DNA of 64,000 nucleotides from Burkholderia sp. Bp8992 (GCF_003853705.1 NZ_QTQI01000011.1:160338-224337); one strand, 5' to 3'; shown: positions 17,141 through 27,338, numbered from the stretch's first letter. Numbers and translations: made by a program. Notes: generated by a model from the letters alone, not told the origin.

Positions 17141-18067
17141 GTGACGACTACCGCCATCCGCGACGCCGCAACGCTTTCCGCCGGGCATCCCGCCTTGCGG
17201 CCGGACGGCGCGGCGCAGCATTTCGACATCGTGCCGTTCGACGCGCCGCTCGGCGCCGAGGTAATCGGCCTCGACCTGTCGCAACCGGTCGGCGCCGACG
17301 ATTTCGCGCGGATCCATCGCGCGCATCTCGATCACCATGTGCTGGTGTTTCGCGACCAGCGCATCACGCCGGACGAGCACATCGCGTTCAGCCGCCGCTT
17401 CGGCCCGCTGCAGATCCACGTGCTGCACCAGTTCGCGCTGGCCGACCACCCGGAAGTGCTGATCGTGTCGAACATCGTCGAGAACGGCAAACCGGTCGGG
17501 CTCGGCGACGCCGGCCATTTCTGGCATTCCGACCTGTCTTACAAGGAAAAGCCGAGCCTCGGCTCGCTGCTGCACGCGCAGGAATTGCCGGCGGAAGGCG
17601 GCGATACGCTGTTCGCGAACATGCATCTCGCGTGGGACACACTGCCGGCCCACCTGCGCCGCGCGGTGGAAGGGCTGCGCGCCGAGCATACGTATCTCGC
17701 GCGCTACGAGGAGCTGCGGGCGCGCAGCCCATGGCGGCCGAAGCTGTCGCACGAGCAGGTCGCGCAGGTTGCGGCGGTAGTCCACCCGGTCGTGCGCACG
17801 CATCCGGAAACCGGCCGCAAGGCGCTGTTCGTCAGCGAGCATTTCACGACGCGCATCGTCGGCTTGCCGGACGATGAAAGCCGCGCGCTGCTCGACGAAC
17901 TGTTCGCGCACAGCGTCCGCGCCGAGCATCAATACCGGCACCGGTGGCGCGAGCACGACCTCGTGTTCTGGGACAACCGTTCGCTGATGCATCTCGCCGC
18001 CGGCACGCCGGACCACCTGCGCCGCAAGCTGTACCGCACGACGATCGAAGGCGACGCGCCTTTCTGA
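17141..18067 (+). CDS. TauD/TfdA-family 2-oxoglutarate dioxygenase
   Basis: The protein is 308 aa from a GTG start. The Fe(II) facial triad is visible as His and Asp in HFWHSDLSY and the distal His in WDNRSLMHLA, with a 2-oxoglutarate-binding Arg near LRRKLYRT. The family cleaves taurine, alkylsulfates or aryloxyalkanoates oxidatively. Next to a sulfonate-type ABC importer and SfnB/SfnG-like enzymes, an organosulfur substrate that releases sulfite or sulfate is likely. First gene of the sulfur island. Confidence 0.85.
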   Translation: MTTTAIRDAATLSAGHPALRPDGAAQHFDIVPFDAPLGAEVIGLDLSQPVGADDFARIHRAHLDHHVLVFRDQRITPDEHIAFSRRFGPLQIHVLHQFALADHPEVLIVSNIVENGKPVGLGDAGHFWHSDLSYKEKPSLGSLLHAQELPAEGGDTLFANMHLAWDTLPAHLRRAVEGLRAEHTYLARYEELRARSPWRPKLSHEQVAQVAAVVHPVVRTHPETGRKALFVSEHFTTRIVGLPDDESRALLDELFAHSVRAEHQYRHRWREHDLVFWDNRSLMHLAAGTPDHLRRKLYRTTIEGDAPF

Positions 18068-18115
18068 GCCGCGCGCCGCGTCATTCATTCCCGCCCCATC
18101 CCGACCGGAGTCCCG

Positions 18116-19147
18116 ATGTCGTTTTCGTTTTTGCCGGCGCGCCGCGCGCTGGCGGCCACGCTCACCGCCGCGCTCGCATTCGCGGGCACTGCCTTCCCGC
18201 AAGCCACGCATGCGGAGGGCCGCATCCGCATCGCCGAGCAGTTCGGCGTCGTCTACCTGATGCTGAACGTCGCGCGCGACCAGCGACTGATCGAAAAGGA
18301 AGGGCGCAAGGCCGGCCTCGACATCAAGGTCGACTGGGTGCGCCTGTCGGGCGGCGCGGCCGTGAACGACGCGCTGCTGTCGGGCGCGGTCGACGTCGCC
18401 GGTGCGGGCGTCGGGCCGTTGCTCACCGTGTGGGACCGCACGCGCGGCCGGCAGAACGTGAAGGGCGTCGCGTCGCTCGGCAATTTCCCGTACTACCTCG
18501 TCAGCAGCAACCCGAGCGTGAAGACGATCGCCGACCTGAGCGCGAAGGACCGCATCGCGGTGCCGGCAGTCGGCGTGTCGGTGCAGTCGCGCGTGCTGCA
18601 GTATGCGGCCGCGAAGCAGTGGGGCGACAAGCAGTTCGACAAGCTCGACGCGCTCACGCAGGCGATTCCGCACCCCGACGCGACCGCCGCGATTCTCGCG
18701 AACAGCAACGTGATCACCGGGCACTTCGGCAATCCGCCGTTCCAGGAGCAGGAACTCGCCGGCAACCCGAACGCGCACATCGTGTTGAATTCGTATGACG
18801 TGCTCGGCGGCCCGAGCTCCGCGACGGTGCTGTACGCGACGGAAAAATTCCGCGACGACAACCCGAAGACCTACCACGCGTTCGTCGCCGCGCTGGCCGA
18901 CGCCGCGCGGCAGATCGCGGCCGATCCCGAGCGCGCGGCCGATACGTATATTCGCGTGAACGGGTCGAAGATCGATCGCGCATTGCTGCTGAAGATCCTG
19001 CGCAATCCGCAGGTGCAGTTCAAGACCGCGCCGCAGAACACGCTGCCGCTCGCGCAGTTCATGCATCGCACCGGCGCGATCCGCAACGAACCGAAATCGT
19101 GGCGCGACTACTTCTTCGACGATCCGGCGACTGCCGGCGGCAGTTGA
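18116..19147 (+). CDS. sulfonate/taurine-type ABC substrate-binding protein
   Basis: The protein is 343 aa with a signal peptide of about 33 residues ending at HAEG. The mature part is the SsuA/TauA-like type II periplasmic binding fold, with the internal motif SGAVDVAGAGVGPLL. It delivers an organosulfur compound to the permease encoded at 20201. It sits 48 nt after the dioxygenase gene, with GGAG before the ATG. Confidence 0.82.
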   Translation: MSFSFLPARRALAATLTAALAFAGTAFPQATHAEGRIRIAEQFGVVYLMLNVARDQRLIEKEGRKAGLDIKVDWVRLSGGAAVNDALLSGAVDVAGAGVGPLLTVWDRTRGRQNVKGVASLGNFPYYLVSSNPSVKTIADLSAKDRIAVPAVGVSVQSRVLQYAAAKQWGDKQFDKLDALTQAIPHPDATAAILANSNVITGHFGNPPFQEQELAGNPNAHIVLNSYDVLGGPSSATVLYATEKFRDDNPKTYHAFVAALADAARQIAADPERAADTYIRVNGSKIDRALLLKILRNPQVQFKTAPQNTLPLAQFMHRTGAIRNEPKSWRDYFFDDPATAGGS

Positions 19148-19274
19148 ACCGCACCGGCGCTTCGACGCCGCGATCGACGCTTATGCGTCGGCGCGGTTTC
19201 GATATGCGCAATCGATGGTTGGTCCGCGCCACGCGCGGCCGTATGTTGATGCTTTCCCCGCAAGAGTCCCGATC

Positions 19275-20204
19275 GTGAACGCCAATTCACTCCGAACCTG
19301 GCTGCCGCCGTATGCGTCGCGTCGCGGTGCGTCGTCCGCCGCTCAGGCCGCGCCCGCCACGCCTGTTGCCGGGCAGTCCGGTGTGGACGCCGCGCCGGCT
19401 GGTTCGCACAGCGAGCGCCTGCTGGCCATCGACCGCGTCAGCCTCGAATACCGGAGCGGCGCGCGGATCGTCCGCGCAACGCACCAGGTGAGCTTCGACG
19501 TGTACGGCAGCGATCGCTTCGTGCTGCTCGGCCCGTCGGGGTGCGGGAAGTCGACGCTGCTGAAGGCGATTGCCGGTTTCATCGAGCCCGTATCCGGTTC
19601 GATCGCACTCGACGGCAAACCCGTGCGCGGGCCGGGACCCGATCGCGTCGTGGTGTTCCAGGAGTTCGACCAGTTGCCGCCGTGGAAGACGGTCGTCGAG
19701 AACGTCGCGTTTCCGTTGCGCGTCGCCGCGAAATTGTCGCGTGCCGAGGCACGCGAACGTGCGCTGCACTATCTCGACAAGGTCGGACTGAGTGCATTCG
19801 CCGACGCCTATCCGCACACGCTGTCGGGCGGCATGAAGCAGCGTGTCGCGATCGCGCGTGCACTCGCCATGCAGCCGCGCGTGCTGTTGATGGACGAACC
19901 GTTCGCCGCCCTCGATGCGCTCACGCGCCGCAAGATGCAGGAGGAACTGCTGCGGTTGTGGGACGAGTTCCGCTTCACGCTGCTGTTCGTCACGCATTCG
20001 ATCGAGGAGGCGCTCGTCGTCGGCAACCGGATCCTGCTGCTGTCGCCGCATCCGGGCCGCGTACGCGCGGAACTCAACAGTCACGAACATTCGCTCGACA
20101 ACGTCGATACCGGCGACTTCCGCGACAACGTCGCACGGATTCATCGCCTGCTGTTCGATACCGATGCGACGGGCGCGCCGGCGACGGAGGCAGCCTCATC
20201 ATGA
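19275..20204 (+). CDS. SsuB-like ABC transporter ATP-binding protein
   Basis: The protein is 309 aa from GTG at 19275. It has Walker A GPSGCGKST, Q-loop FQEFDQLPPWKTV, signature LSGGMKQRVAIARAL, Walker B VLLMDEPFAALDA and H-loop FVTHSIEEAL, all of the nitrate/sulfonate/taurine branch. An N-terminal tail of about 45 residues precedes the domain, longer than usual, so a later start is possible. The overlap with the permease gene is 4 nt. Confidence 0.85.
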   Translation: MNANSLRTWLPPYASRRGASSAAQAAPATPVAGQSGVDAAPAGSHSERLLAIDRVSLEYRSGARIVRATHQVSFDVYGSDRFVLLGPSGCGKSTLLKAIAGFIEPVSGSIALDGKPVRGPGPDRVVVFQEFDQLPPWKTVVENVAFPLRVAAKLSRAEARERALHYLDKVGLSAFADAYPHTLSGGMKQRVAIARALAMQPRVLLMDEPFAALDALTRRKMQEELLRLWDEFRFTLLFVTHSIEEALVVGNRILLLSPHPGRVRAELNSHEHSLDNVDTGDFRDNVARIHRLLFDTDATGAPATEAASS

Positions 20205-21088
20205 GCACGATCGATCCGTCCCTGACACCGCTGCCGCCCGTTCGCGCCGAGTACGAGCGCACGCTCGACACGCTGCCCGATGCCGAACGCGCGGCCCCGG
20301 CCCCGCTGGCGCGTCGCATCGTCGACGCCGGGTGGTTTCGTCGCAGCGTCATTGCGCTCGTCCTGGTCGCCGCATGGGAAATCGTCGCGCGCATCGTCGC
20401 GAACGACCTGCTCGTGCCGACCTTCGGCGCGACGCTGGCTGCATTCGTGCAGGGCATCGAGTCCGGCGAACTGCTCGTCAAGACCGGCATCTCGATGTCG
20501 GTACTGCTGCGCGGATATGCGCTCGGCGTGTTTTTCGCGTTCGTGCTGACGTCGCTCGCGGTGTCGACGCGCATCGGTCGCGACCTGTTGACGATGCTCA
20601 CGTCGATGTTCAATCCGCTGCCGTCGATCGCGTTGCTGCCGATCGCGCTGTTGTGGTTCGGGCTCGGCACCGGCAGCCTGCTGTTCGTGCTCGTGCATGC
20701 AGTGCTGTGGCCGCTCGCGCTCAGCATGTACACGGGCTTCGCCGGCGTGCCGGCCACGCTGAAGATGGCCGGGCGCAACTACGGCCTCACGGGCCTGCGC
20801 CAGATCGCGCTGATCCTCGTGCCGGCCGCGCTGCCGTCGATCCTGTCGGGCCTGCGCGTCGGCTGGGCATTCGCGTGGCGCACGCTGATCGCGGCCGAGC
20901 TCGTGTTCGGCGCGAGCGCCGGGCAGGGCGGGCTCGGCTGGTACATCTTCCAGAACCGCAACGAGCTGTACACCGACCGCGTGTTCGCGGGTCTCGCGGC
21001 CGTCATCGTGATCGGCCTGCTCGTCGAGAACCTCGTGTTCGACACGCTCGAGCGCGTGACCGTGCGCCGCTGGGGCATCCAGCACTGA
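20201..21088 (+). CDS. SsuC/TauC-like ABC transporter permease
   Basis: The protein is 295 aa with about six membrane segments. The EAA-loop region (YGLTGLRQIALILVPAALP) is the site where the ATPase docks. It overlaps the ATPase gene by 4 nt, starting at ATG 20201. With the binding protein and ATPase it forms an importer for a sulfonate or similar sulfur compound. Confidence 0.85.
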   Translation: MSTIDPSLTPLPPVRAEYERTLDTLPDAERAAPAPLARRIVDAGWFRRSVIALVLVAAWEIVARIVANDLLVPTFGATLAAFVQGIESGELLVKTGISMSVLLRGYALGVFFAFVLTSLAVSTRIGRDLLTMLTSMFNPLPSIALLPIALLWFGLGTGSLLFVLVHAVLWPLALSMYTGFAGVPATLKMAGRNYGLTGLRQIALILVPAALPSILSGLRVGWAFAWRTLIAAELVFGASAGQGGLGWYIFQNRNELYTDRVFAGLAAVIVIGLLVENLVFDTLERVTVRRWGIQH

Positions 21089-21238
21089 CGCGGCGGCGAT
21101 GCACGACCAATCCCGGCGCACGCATAACAAAAGCTGAAATCGGTTTTTCGCGCGCGCTGCATGCGTCCCTATACTTTGCGGTGCCGCGATCGCGCCACGT
21201 CGCGACGCTTCCGATCTTCTCGCACAAGGATTTGCCCG

Positions 21239-22456
21239 ATGACTGCCCGTGATGCCGTCGATCCGCGCGATGCGTTACGCGACGCGCTCGCCACGCTGCC
21301 CGACGTCGCGAATGCGATCGGCCAGGATGCCGCGCAACGTGAAGCGCGCCGCGAACTGCCGTTCGAGGGCTTCGCGATCTTCCGGCGCTCGGCGCTGGGC
21401 GCGTTGCGGATTCCGGTGGAACGCGGCGGCCTCGGCGGCACGCTGGTCGATCTGTTCGACACGATCGCGACGCTGGCCGCCGCCGATTCGAATCTCGCGC
21501 ACGCGCTGCGCATTCACTACGACCAGACCGAGACGCTGCGGCTCTCGCCGCGCACGCCGTTCAACGACGTGCAACTCGAACGCGTGCTGGCCGGCGCGAT
21601 CTTCGGCGGCGCGTCGACGGAACTCGGCACGTCGCGGCCGGGCGAGAACACGACCGTGCTGCGCCGCAACGGCGAGCACCATCGTGTGACGGGCCGCAAA
21701 TACTATTCGACGGGCACCGCGTTTGCCGATTTCGCCCGCATCAACGTGGAAGACGAGCAGGGCGACGCGCTGGCCGTGATCATTCCCGTCGCGCGCGACG
21801 GCCTGCAGGTGCTCGACGACTGGGACGGGATGGGGCAGCGCATGACGGCGAGCGGCAGCCTGGTGCTGAACGACGTGCAGGTGTTCGCGGACGAAGTGGC
21901 GCCGCGCGACGGCTCGACGCTCGTCGGCCGTCATTGCGGCGCGCTGCGGCAGCTGCATCTCGTCGCGACGGGGGCGGGCATCGTGCGCAACGTGGTGGCC
22001 GATGCACGTCGCTACGTGCTCGAGCACGGACGCCCGGCACTGCACAGCCCGGCGCCGACTGCGCGTGACGATCATTTCGTCCAGCAGGTTGTCGGCGATC
22101 TGTCCGCGCACAGTCACGCGATCGACGCGCTCGTGCGCGAAAACGCGCGGGCGCTCGATCGCTCCGCCGATGCGATCGAAGCAGGCGCTGCCGACGCGGA
22201 TGCGCTCGTGCTCGACAGCGCGCTCGCGACCGCGCGCACGCAGCTGATCGTCAGCAAGCTCGCGCTGCATGCGGCCGAGCGGCTGTTCGAAGTCGGCGGC
22301 GCGTCGGCGACGGCGCGCTCACACAACTTCGACCGGCACTGGCGCAACCTGCGCACGATCTTCAGTCACAACCCGCTGCTGCACAAGGCGCGCGTGATCG
22401 GTGACTACACGCTGAACGGCGTGACGACGCACCTGACCGAAGGGCGCGTGTTCTGA
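21239..22456 (+). CDS. SfnB-like acyl-CoA-dehydrogenase-fold oxidoreductase
   Basis: The protein is 405 aa with the acyl-CoA dehydrogenase/DszC fold: an N-terminal helical domain, a middle beta domain around TGRKYYSTGTAFADF, and a C-terminal four-helix domain ending HNPLLHKARVIGDYTLNG. This ending is typical of the flavin-dependent sulfur-acquisition oxidoreductases (SfnB, DszC), which use FMNH2 and act on sulfoxides or sulfones under sulfur limitation. It follows the importer genes in the same direction after 150 nt. Confidence 0.8.
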   Translation: MTARDAVDPRDALRDALATLPDVANAIGQDAAQREARRELPFEGFAIFRRSALGALRIPVERGGLGGTLVDLFDTIATLAAADSNLAHALRIHYDQTETLRLSPRTPFNDVQLERVLAGAIFGGASTELGTSRPGENTTVLRRNGEHHRVTGRKYYSTGTAFADFARINVEDEQGDALAVIIPVARDGLQVLDDWDGMGQRMTASGSLVLNDVQVFADEVAPRDGSTLVGRHCGALRQLHLVATGAGIVRNVVADARRYVLEHGRPALHSPAPTARDDHFVQQVVGDLSAHSHAIDALVRENARALDRSADAIEAGAADADALVLDSALATARTQLIVSKLALHAAERLFEVGGASATARSHNFDRHWRNLRTIFSHNPLLHKARVIGDYTLNGVTTHLTEGRVF

Positions 22457-22487
22457 GCGTGCCGCGGCAGGCATTCGCGGCGGGACG

Positions 22488-23675
22488 TCAGCGCCGCAAG
22501 CCGGCTTCGCGCAGCAGCGGCAGCACGCGCTCGCCGAAGAAGTCGAGATCGGGCCTGAAGTCGTAGAAGCTCAGCTGGATGCCGTCGATGCCGGCGCGGT
22601 GCAGCCGCACGATGGTGTCGGCGACTTCGTCGGGCGAGCCCGTGATCGAGATGTTGCCGCCGATCGCGCGCGCCGCGGCCTGCGAACGCTGGTCGAAGCC
22701 GCCGCGCCACGCATGCGCATCGCTGTCGAAGCGGTGGAAGCTGCCTTCGTCCGCATGCGCGACGATCGCGTCGCGGTACGCGCGCGCCTCCGCCGCCGTC
22801 TCGCGGCAGATCACGAGCGGATTGAGCAGCGTGCGGATCGTCCGGCCGTGTGCGGCGGCGGCCGCCTTCACGCGAGCGGTATGCGCGGGCAGCACGTCGA
22901 TCGCGCGTTCGGCGTCGGGGCCGGCCGGGCTCGTGACGAACACGATGTCCGAATAGCGCGCCGCGAACTCGATGCCGGCGTCGGAGCCCGTGGCGTTGAT
23001 CAGCAACGGGCGGCCGTAGCGCGGCTTCGGCGTCACGAATGCGCCGCCCAGGCGCCAGCTCGACAGCGCCGGCGTATAGCTGAAGTTGTCCGGTTGCGCC
23101 CACAACTGCTGGACCGCGTCGAGGAATTCGGCAGCCAGCTCGTAGCGGCGGTCGTGCTCGATCCGGTTCCAGCCGAACATCTCGTGTTCGATCGCGCGGT
23201 GGCCCGTCACGACGTTGACGCCCCAGCGCCCGCGCGAGATGTGATCGAGCGTTGCGGTGAATTTCGCGAAATGCAGCGGGTGCCACGGCCCGTAGAGCAC
23301 GTGGCTCGTCGCGACGAGGATGATCCGCTCGGTGCGTGCGGTCAGCGCGGCCAGCGTCATGAACGAGTCGAGCGCCTGGCCATCGAACACGCCGCCGTAG
23401 CCGCCTTTCGGCAGCCATTGCGACAGCGCGAACACGAGATCGAAGCCGAGCGCCTCGGCACGTGCGACCAGGTCGGCGTTGTAGTCGAACGTCCAGTCGG
23501 TCGTGCGCGGCAACGTCGACGCACTCCATCCGCCGGCCTGGATCGGCAGGAACAGCCCGAGCATCAGCGGCTGCGCGAGCGCACGCGACACGGGGCTGTC
23601 GGGGAAATCCGCCGGCGAACGGACGTCGACGAACGGCGACGGCGCGAGCGGGGCGGCGAGGGATGGATCACTCAT
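22488..23675 (-). CDS. SfnG-like LLM-class flavin-dependent monooxygenase
   Basis: The protein is 395 aa with the luciferase-like TIM-barrel fold. The N-terminal region TTDWTFDYN is close to that of dimethylsulfone monooxygenases (SfnG), and ATSHVLYGPWHPLHFAK plus GRWGVNVVTG are typical LLM motifs. It uses reduced flavin from a partner reductase, which is not encoded nearby. It faces the SfnB-like gene tail to tail. The start at 23675 has AAGGAA upstream. Confidence 0.8.
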   Translation of the reverse strand: MSDPSLAAPLAPSPFVDVRSPADFPDSPVSRALAQPLMLGLFLPIQAGGWSASTLPRTTDWTFDYNADLVARAEALGFDLVFALSQWLPKGGYGGVFDGQALDSFMTLAALTARTERIILVATSHVLYGPWHPLHFAKFTATLDHISRGRWGVNVVTGHRAIEHEMFGWNRIEHDRRYELAAEFLDAVQQLWAQPDNFSYTPALSSWRLGGAFVTPKPRYGRPLLINATGSDAGIEFAARYSDIVFVTSPAGPDAERAIDVLPAHTARVKAAAAAHGRTIRTLLNPLVICRETAAEARAYRDAIVAHADEGSFHRFDSDAHAWRGGFDQRSQAAARAIGGNISITGSPDEVADTIVRLHRAGIDGIQLSFYDFRPDLDFFGERVLPLLREAGLRR

Positions 23676-23754
23676 TACGGGTTCCTTGCTGAAAGGTGCG
23701 GCACGATTCATGCGACTGCGGTGCCCGATACGGTGGCAAGCGGAGCGGCGCGCG

Positions 23755-24279
23755 TCATAGCTTGCCCGGCCTCGGGTCGGGCACGAAGCCGTCGCGGTTC
23801 GGCATCTGCACATGCGGCAGCGTACGTGCGTCGAGCCGGGCGTCGCCGGGCACGATGCCGTTCAGGTGGAGAACATACGCGGTGACCGCATAGACGTCGT
23901 CCGCGCTCAGCGATTGCGGTGCGTTGTACGGCATCGCACGGCGAATGTAGTCGAACAGCGTCGTCGCGTAGGGCCAGTAGCTGCCGACCGTCTTTTTCGG
24001 CTTGACGTTCGCGAGCGAGCCGATGCCGCCGACGAGCGGATCGCCGACGCCGCCTTCTCCGCCGGCGCCGTGACACATCGCGCATTTGTCGGCGAACACG
24101 CGGCCGCCGCGCGCGACCGTGCCCGCGCCTGACGGCAAGCCGCTGCCGTCCGGCGCGACGTCGATGTCCCACGCGGCGAGCGCCGCGCGGTCGACTGGCT
24201 GCCCGAGGCCGAAGCCGGCGCCGAACGCGCTCGACGTCATCGCGCAGGCCGCCAGCAGGCAAGCGAGCGGCTTACGCAT
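23755..24279 (-). CDS. mono-haem c-type cytochrome, partner of the sulfite-oxidising dehydrogenase
   Basis: The protein is 174 aa with a cleavable signal peptide (ends near SSAFGAG) and one haem-binding site, CAMCH. The axial Met is likely the one in RRAMPYN. It overlaps the upstream molybdoenzyme gene by 8 nt, the arrangement seen for SorB/SoxD-like electron acceptors. It should carry electrons from sulfite (or sulfane sulfur) oxidation to the periplasmic cytochrome pool. Confidence 0.82.
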   Translation of the reverse strand: MRKPLACLLAACAMTSSAFGAGFGLGQPVDRAALAAWDIDVAPDGSGLPSGAGTVARGGRVFADKCAMCHGAGGEGGVGDPLVGGIGSLANVKPKKTVGSYWPYATTLFDYIRRAMPYNAPQSLSADDVYAVTAYVLHLNGIVPGDARLDARTLPHVQMPNRDGFVPDPRPGKL

Positions 24280-25528
24280 TGCGCACCTCGCCGTCCGCGC
24301 CGACGCGCCAGTTCTGGATGCCGTTGTAGTGGTACTGCGAGTTCAGGCCGCGCGCGGCGACGAGCGCGTCGCGGGTCGGCTGCACGTAGCCCGTCTCGTC
24401 GGTCGCGCGGCTTTGCAGGTCGGCCGGCTCGCCGCGCCACACCCAGTCGGCCTCGAAGCGCGTCAACGCACGGTCGCGTACGTCGCCGGCGAGCCGTGCG
24501 GGCCGCCACGTGCGACCACCGTCGGTCGATACGTCGACCGCGCGAATCCGGCCGCGGCCCGACCACGCGTAGCCGCTGATCGGGTAATAGCCATGCGCGG
24601 CGAGCCGATGGCCGGCCGACGGCCGCGTGATGACCGACTTCGCGTCCATCTCGAACACGAACTGGCGCGCGCAGCCGTCGGGCAGCAGATTCGTGTATTT
24701 CGACGTTTCCTCGCGTGTCATCTCCGGCGCACGCACCAGCTTCAGCCGCCGCAGCCACTTGATGTTCGTGTTGCCTTCGAAACCCGGCACGATCAGCCGC
24801 ACCGGGTAGCCGTTCTCCGGCCGCAGTCGTTCGCCGTTCTGCGCATAGACGACCAGCGCGCGCTCGAGGATCCGGTCGAGCGGCAGGCTGCGCGTCATCG
24901 CCGCGCCGTCCGCGCCTTCGGCGAGCAGCCAGCGTGCGTCGGCATCGACGCCCGTTTCATCGAGCAGCGTCGACAGCCGGACGCCGGTCCATTCGCAGCA
25001 CGACAGCAGCCCGTGCGTGAACTGAACCGGCAGCCCGCTCGGGCCGTTCCATTCGCTGCCGGTATTGCCCGAGCATTCGAGGAAGTGGATCCGCGATTCG
25101 GACGGAAAACGCAGCAGGTCGTCCAACGTGAAGACGCGCGGCTCGCGCACGAGGCCGTGCACGACGATGCGATGACGCTGCGCATCGATGTCCGGTACGC
25201 CCGCGTGATGACGTTCGTAGACGAGCCCGTTCGGCGTGATGTCGCCGAACAGGTCGGCGAGCGGCGTCATCGACGAGCCGGAACCGGGTAGCACGGGCGA
25301 GCGCGCGCTGCGGCGGATCACGTCGCGCTCGTGCTGCCCCGGCATGCCGTACGGTGGCGACAGCAACGGCGCACCGGGCGCGCGCGTCCACGGCGGCACA
25401 TCGAGCGGCTGGCTCGCGAGCGCACCGCCGGCAGGCAGCATCGCCGCCGCCCAGCCGCCGGCCAACTGGCGCAGTGCGGCGCGCCGGCCGCTTCGCGGTG
25501 CACGGGGAGGAAAGCGGGAATCGGTCAT
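24272..25528 (-). CDS. SoxC/SorA-type molybdenum sulfite-oxidising dehydrogenase
   Basis: The protein is 418 aa with a twin-arginine-like leader (RSGRRAALRQLAGG). The molybdenum ligand Cys lies in HFLECSGNTGSEWNG, and residues such as LIVPGFEGNTNIKWL are typical of the sulfite oxidase fold, followed by the Ig-like dimer domain with the DVSTDGGRTW motif. It oxidises sulfite, a product of desulfonation, in the periplasm and passes electrons to the cytochrome encoded next. I chose ATG 25528 because it starts just before the leader; the frame is open to 25603. Confidence 0.83.
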   Translation of the reverse strand: MTDSRFPPRAPRSGRRAALRQLAGGWAAAMLPAGGALASQPLDVPPWTRAPGAPLLSPPYGMPGQHERDVIRRSARSPVLPGSGSSMTPLADLFGDITPNGLVYERHHAGVPDIDAQRHRIVVHGLVREPRVFTLDDLLRFPSESRIHFLECSGNTGSEWNGPSGLPVQFTHGLLSCCEWTGVRLSTLLDETGVDADARWLLAEGADGAAMTRSLPLDRILERALVVYAQNGERLRPENGYPVRLIVPGFEGNTNIKWLRRLKLVRAPEMTREETSKYTNLLPDGCARQFVFEMDAKSVITRPSAGHRLAAHGYYPISGYAWSGRGRIRAVDVSTDGGRTWRPARLAGDVRDRALTRFEADWVWRGEPADLQSRATDETGYVQPTRDALVAARGLNSQYHYNGIQNWRVGADGEVRNA

Positions 25529-25660
25529 GGTCGAACGCAGGTTGCGCGCGGGAGCCGCGCGCAGGGAAACGAACATTCTCGGCAACCGGGCGCGGCGCGG
25601 CAAACAACGATTCCCGCTTTGCTTATCGTGCCTATTGCGCTGCGCCCGCTGCGCGTGCCG

Positions 25661-26845
25661 TCAGAACTTCACGCGCAGCCCGCTGACGAACGCGAGCTGG
25701 CGGTTCGTCGACGACGCACTGCCGATGTTCGAGATCGCCGCGATCTTGCGGTAGCCGCCCGACGTGGCCGTGCTCGCATCGCCGGCCGCGAGCTGGTAAA
25801 TGCCCGATACGTAGATATCGGTGCGCTTCGACAGCGCGTAGTCGAACCCGAGCGTGAACTGGTGCCAGCGCGGCTTCAGCGTCTGGCCGCCGGTGCCCGG
25901 CAGGCCGCTCGCGCGCCCGTCGGTGAACGTATAGACGCCGATCAGCGTGGCGGCCGGCGTGATCTGGTAGCGCGCGTTCACGTCGTAGTTGTTGAACTTG
26001 CGCGACGAGCCGTCGACATAGTTGAGCTGCGTGTGGCTCCAGGCGAAGCCGAGCGTCGCGCGGCCGAGCGCGTAGTTCGCGCCGAGTGCACCGATCTGCT
26101 GCTTGAGCACGCCGCCGTTCAGCCCGTAGAAGAATGCGCCGCTGTAGTCGTTGCCGGTGGTCGAGGTCGCGCCGCCCACCGCGCCGCTCGTGTTCGACGT
26201 CGCGTTCGGGTGGTTGAATCGCACGTAGCCGCCGCCGACCGACAGCGGGCCGTTCACATAGTTCGCCGACGCGCCCCACGCGTTGTTGTTCGAGAAGCCG
26301 GTACCCGCGCCGCCGTTTGCCTGATTGCTGAATGCATAAAGCAGGTCGGCCGTGAAGCCGGCGATCGTGTCGCTGCGGAATTTCACCGCGTTGTTCAGCC
26401 GGAAGCTCTGGTTCAGGTTGTCGTTGTCGCCCACGTGCGTGGCCGGCGACCAGAAGCCGGCGCCCGAGTACTGCGCGACGAGGTCGGTGATCGGCTCGTA
26501 CTGGCGGCCGAACGTCAGCGTGCCGAGACCCTTCTTGCCGAGGCCCACGTATGCGGAGCGGCCGAACAGGCGGCCGCCCTGGCCGAGCCCGCCGTCGCTC
26601 GGGCGGAACCCGCCTTCGAGCGTGAAGACCGCCTGCAGGTCGCCGCCGAGGTCTTCCGCACCTTTCAGGCCCCAGCGGCTGCCGCTCAGCTTGCCGCTCG
26701 TCTGCTGGATGTTGCTTGCGCCGCCCTGGTTGTTCGTATACGCGATGCCGGCGTCGACGACACCGTACAACGTGACCGAACTCTGCGCGTACGCACTGAC
26801 CGAACCGATCGAAACCAAACCCAGGACTACCGATTTTTTGATCAT
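25661..26845 (-). CDS. general trimeric porin (OmpC-like, Gram-negative porin)
   Basis: The protein is 394 aa, with a signal peptide (residues 1-20, ending AYAQS) and the burkholderial porin opening SSVTLYGVVDAGIAY. It has sixteen-strand-like alternation and ends in LAFVSGLRVKF with C-terminal Phe, required for barrel assembly. It allows passive entry of small solutes across the outer membrane. Its placement within the sulfur island suggests a role in uptake of organosulfur substrates, but the family is non-specific. AGAGGA precedes the ATG. Confidence 0.9.
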   Translation of the reverse strand: MIKKSVVLGLVSIGSVSAYAQSSVTLYGVVDAGIAYTNNQGGASNIQQTSGKLSGSRWGLKGAEDLGGDLQAVFTLEGGFRPSDGGLGQGGRLFGRSAYVGLGKKGLGTLTFGRQYEPITDLVAQYSGAGFWSPATHVGDNDNLNQSFRLNNAVKFRSDTIAGFTADLLYAFSNQANGGAGTGFSNNNAWGASANYVNGPLSVGGGYVRFNHPNATSNTSGAVGGATSTTGNDYSGAFFYGLNGGVLKQQIGALGANYALGRATLGFAWSHTQLNYVDGSSRKFNNYDVNARYQITPAATLIGVYTFTDGRASGLPGTGGQTLKPRWHQFTLGFDYALSKRTDIYVSGIYQLAAGDASTATSGGYRKIAAISNIGSASSTNRQLAFVSGLRVKF

Positions 26846-27338
26846 GACTATCCTCTGTTTTTTATGGGTACATCTGCGAGGATCACGATGCTATTGACGA
26901 CAGGCGCGCCGACGAACGGTCGATCCGTGGTTTGCAAATCGCTGCGCGTCCGATTTGTAATGTGCGTTGCCGCCGCCCCGGCATGTCCGTTGCAATCGCG
27001 TCCGGCGCGCACGCTGCGGCGAATGCATCGATCGGACGGCGTACGCCGGGCGCCTCGAACTCGTGCACGCCGTCATATCGATCGATGAAATCGTTCGATG
27101 TCCGCATCACATGCGGCCGCGCTCGCGATGTTTTTACGCAACGCCGCACTGTGCGGCGGACCACCGATGCGCTACGCGTGCCCGCATATCGATTCCGCAA
27201 AACGTTGGTAGGGCCGTCCGGCGCGTAACGGTAGAGTCTGGCATCCGGTCGCGGGCCGGCATGCGCCGGGAACCGCAGCGCACGCGTGTGCGCGTTCATC
27301 CCGGTTGGATGGATCAACGAATACAGGAGCCGTTTGAC
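26846..27338. other. 493-bp divergent intergenic region
   Basis: No gene was seen. It lies between the minus-strand porin and the plus-strand DUF3088 gene and should hold promoters for both. Base composition is slightly lower in GC around 27060-27200. No recognisable operator or small RNA could be named. Confidence 0.4.
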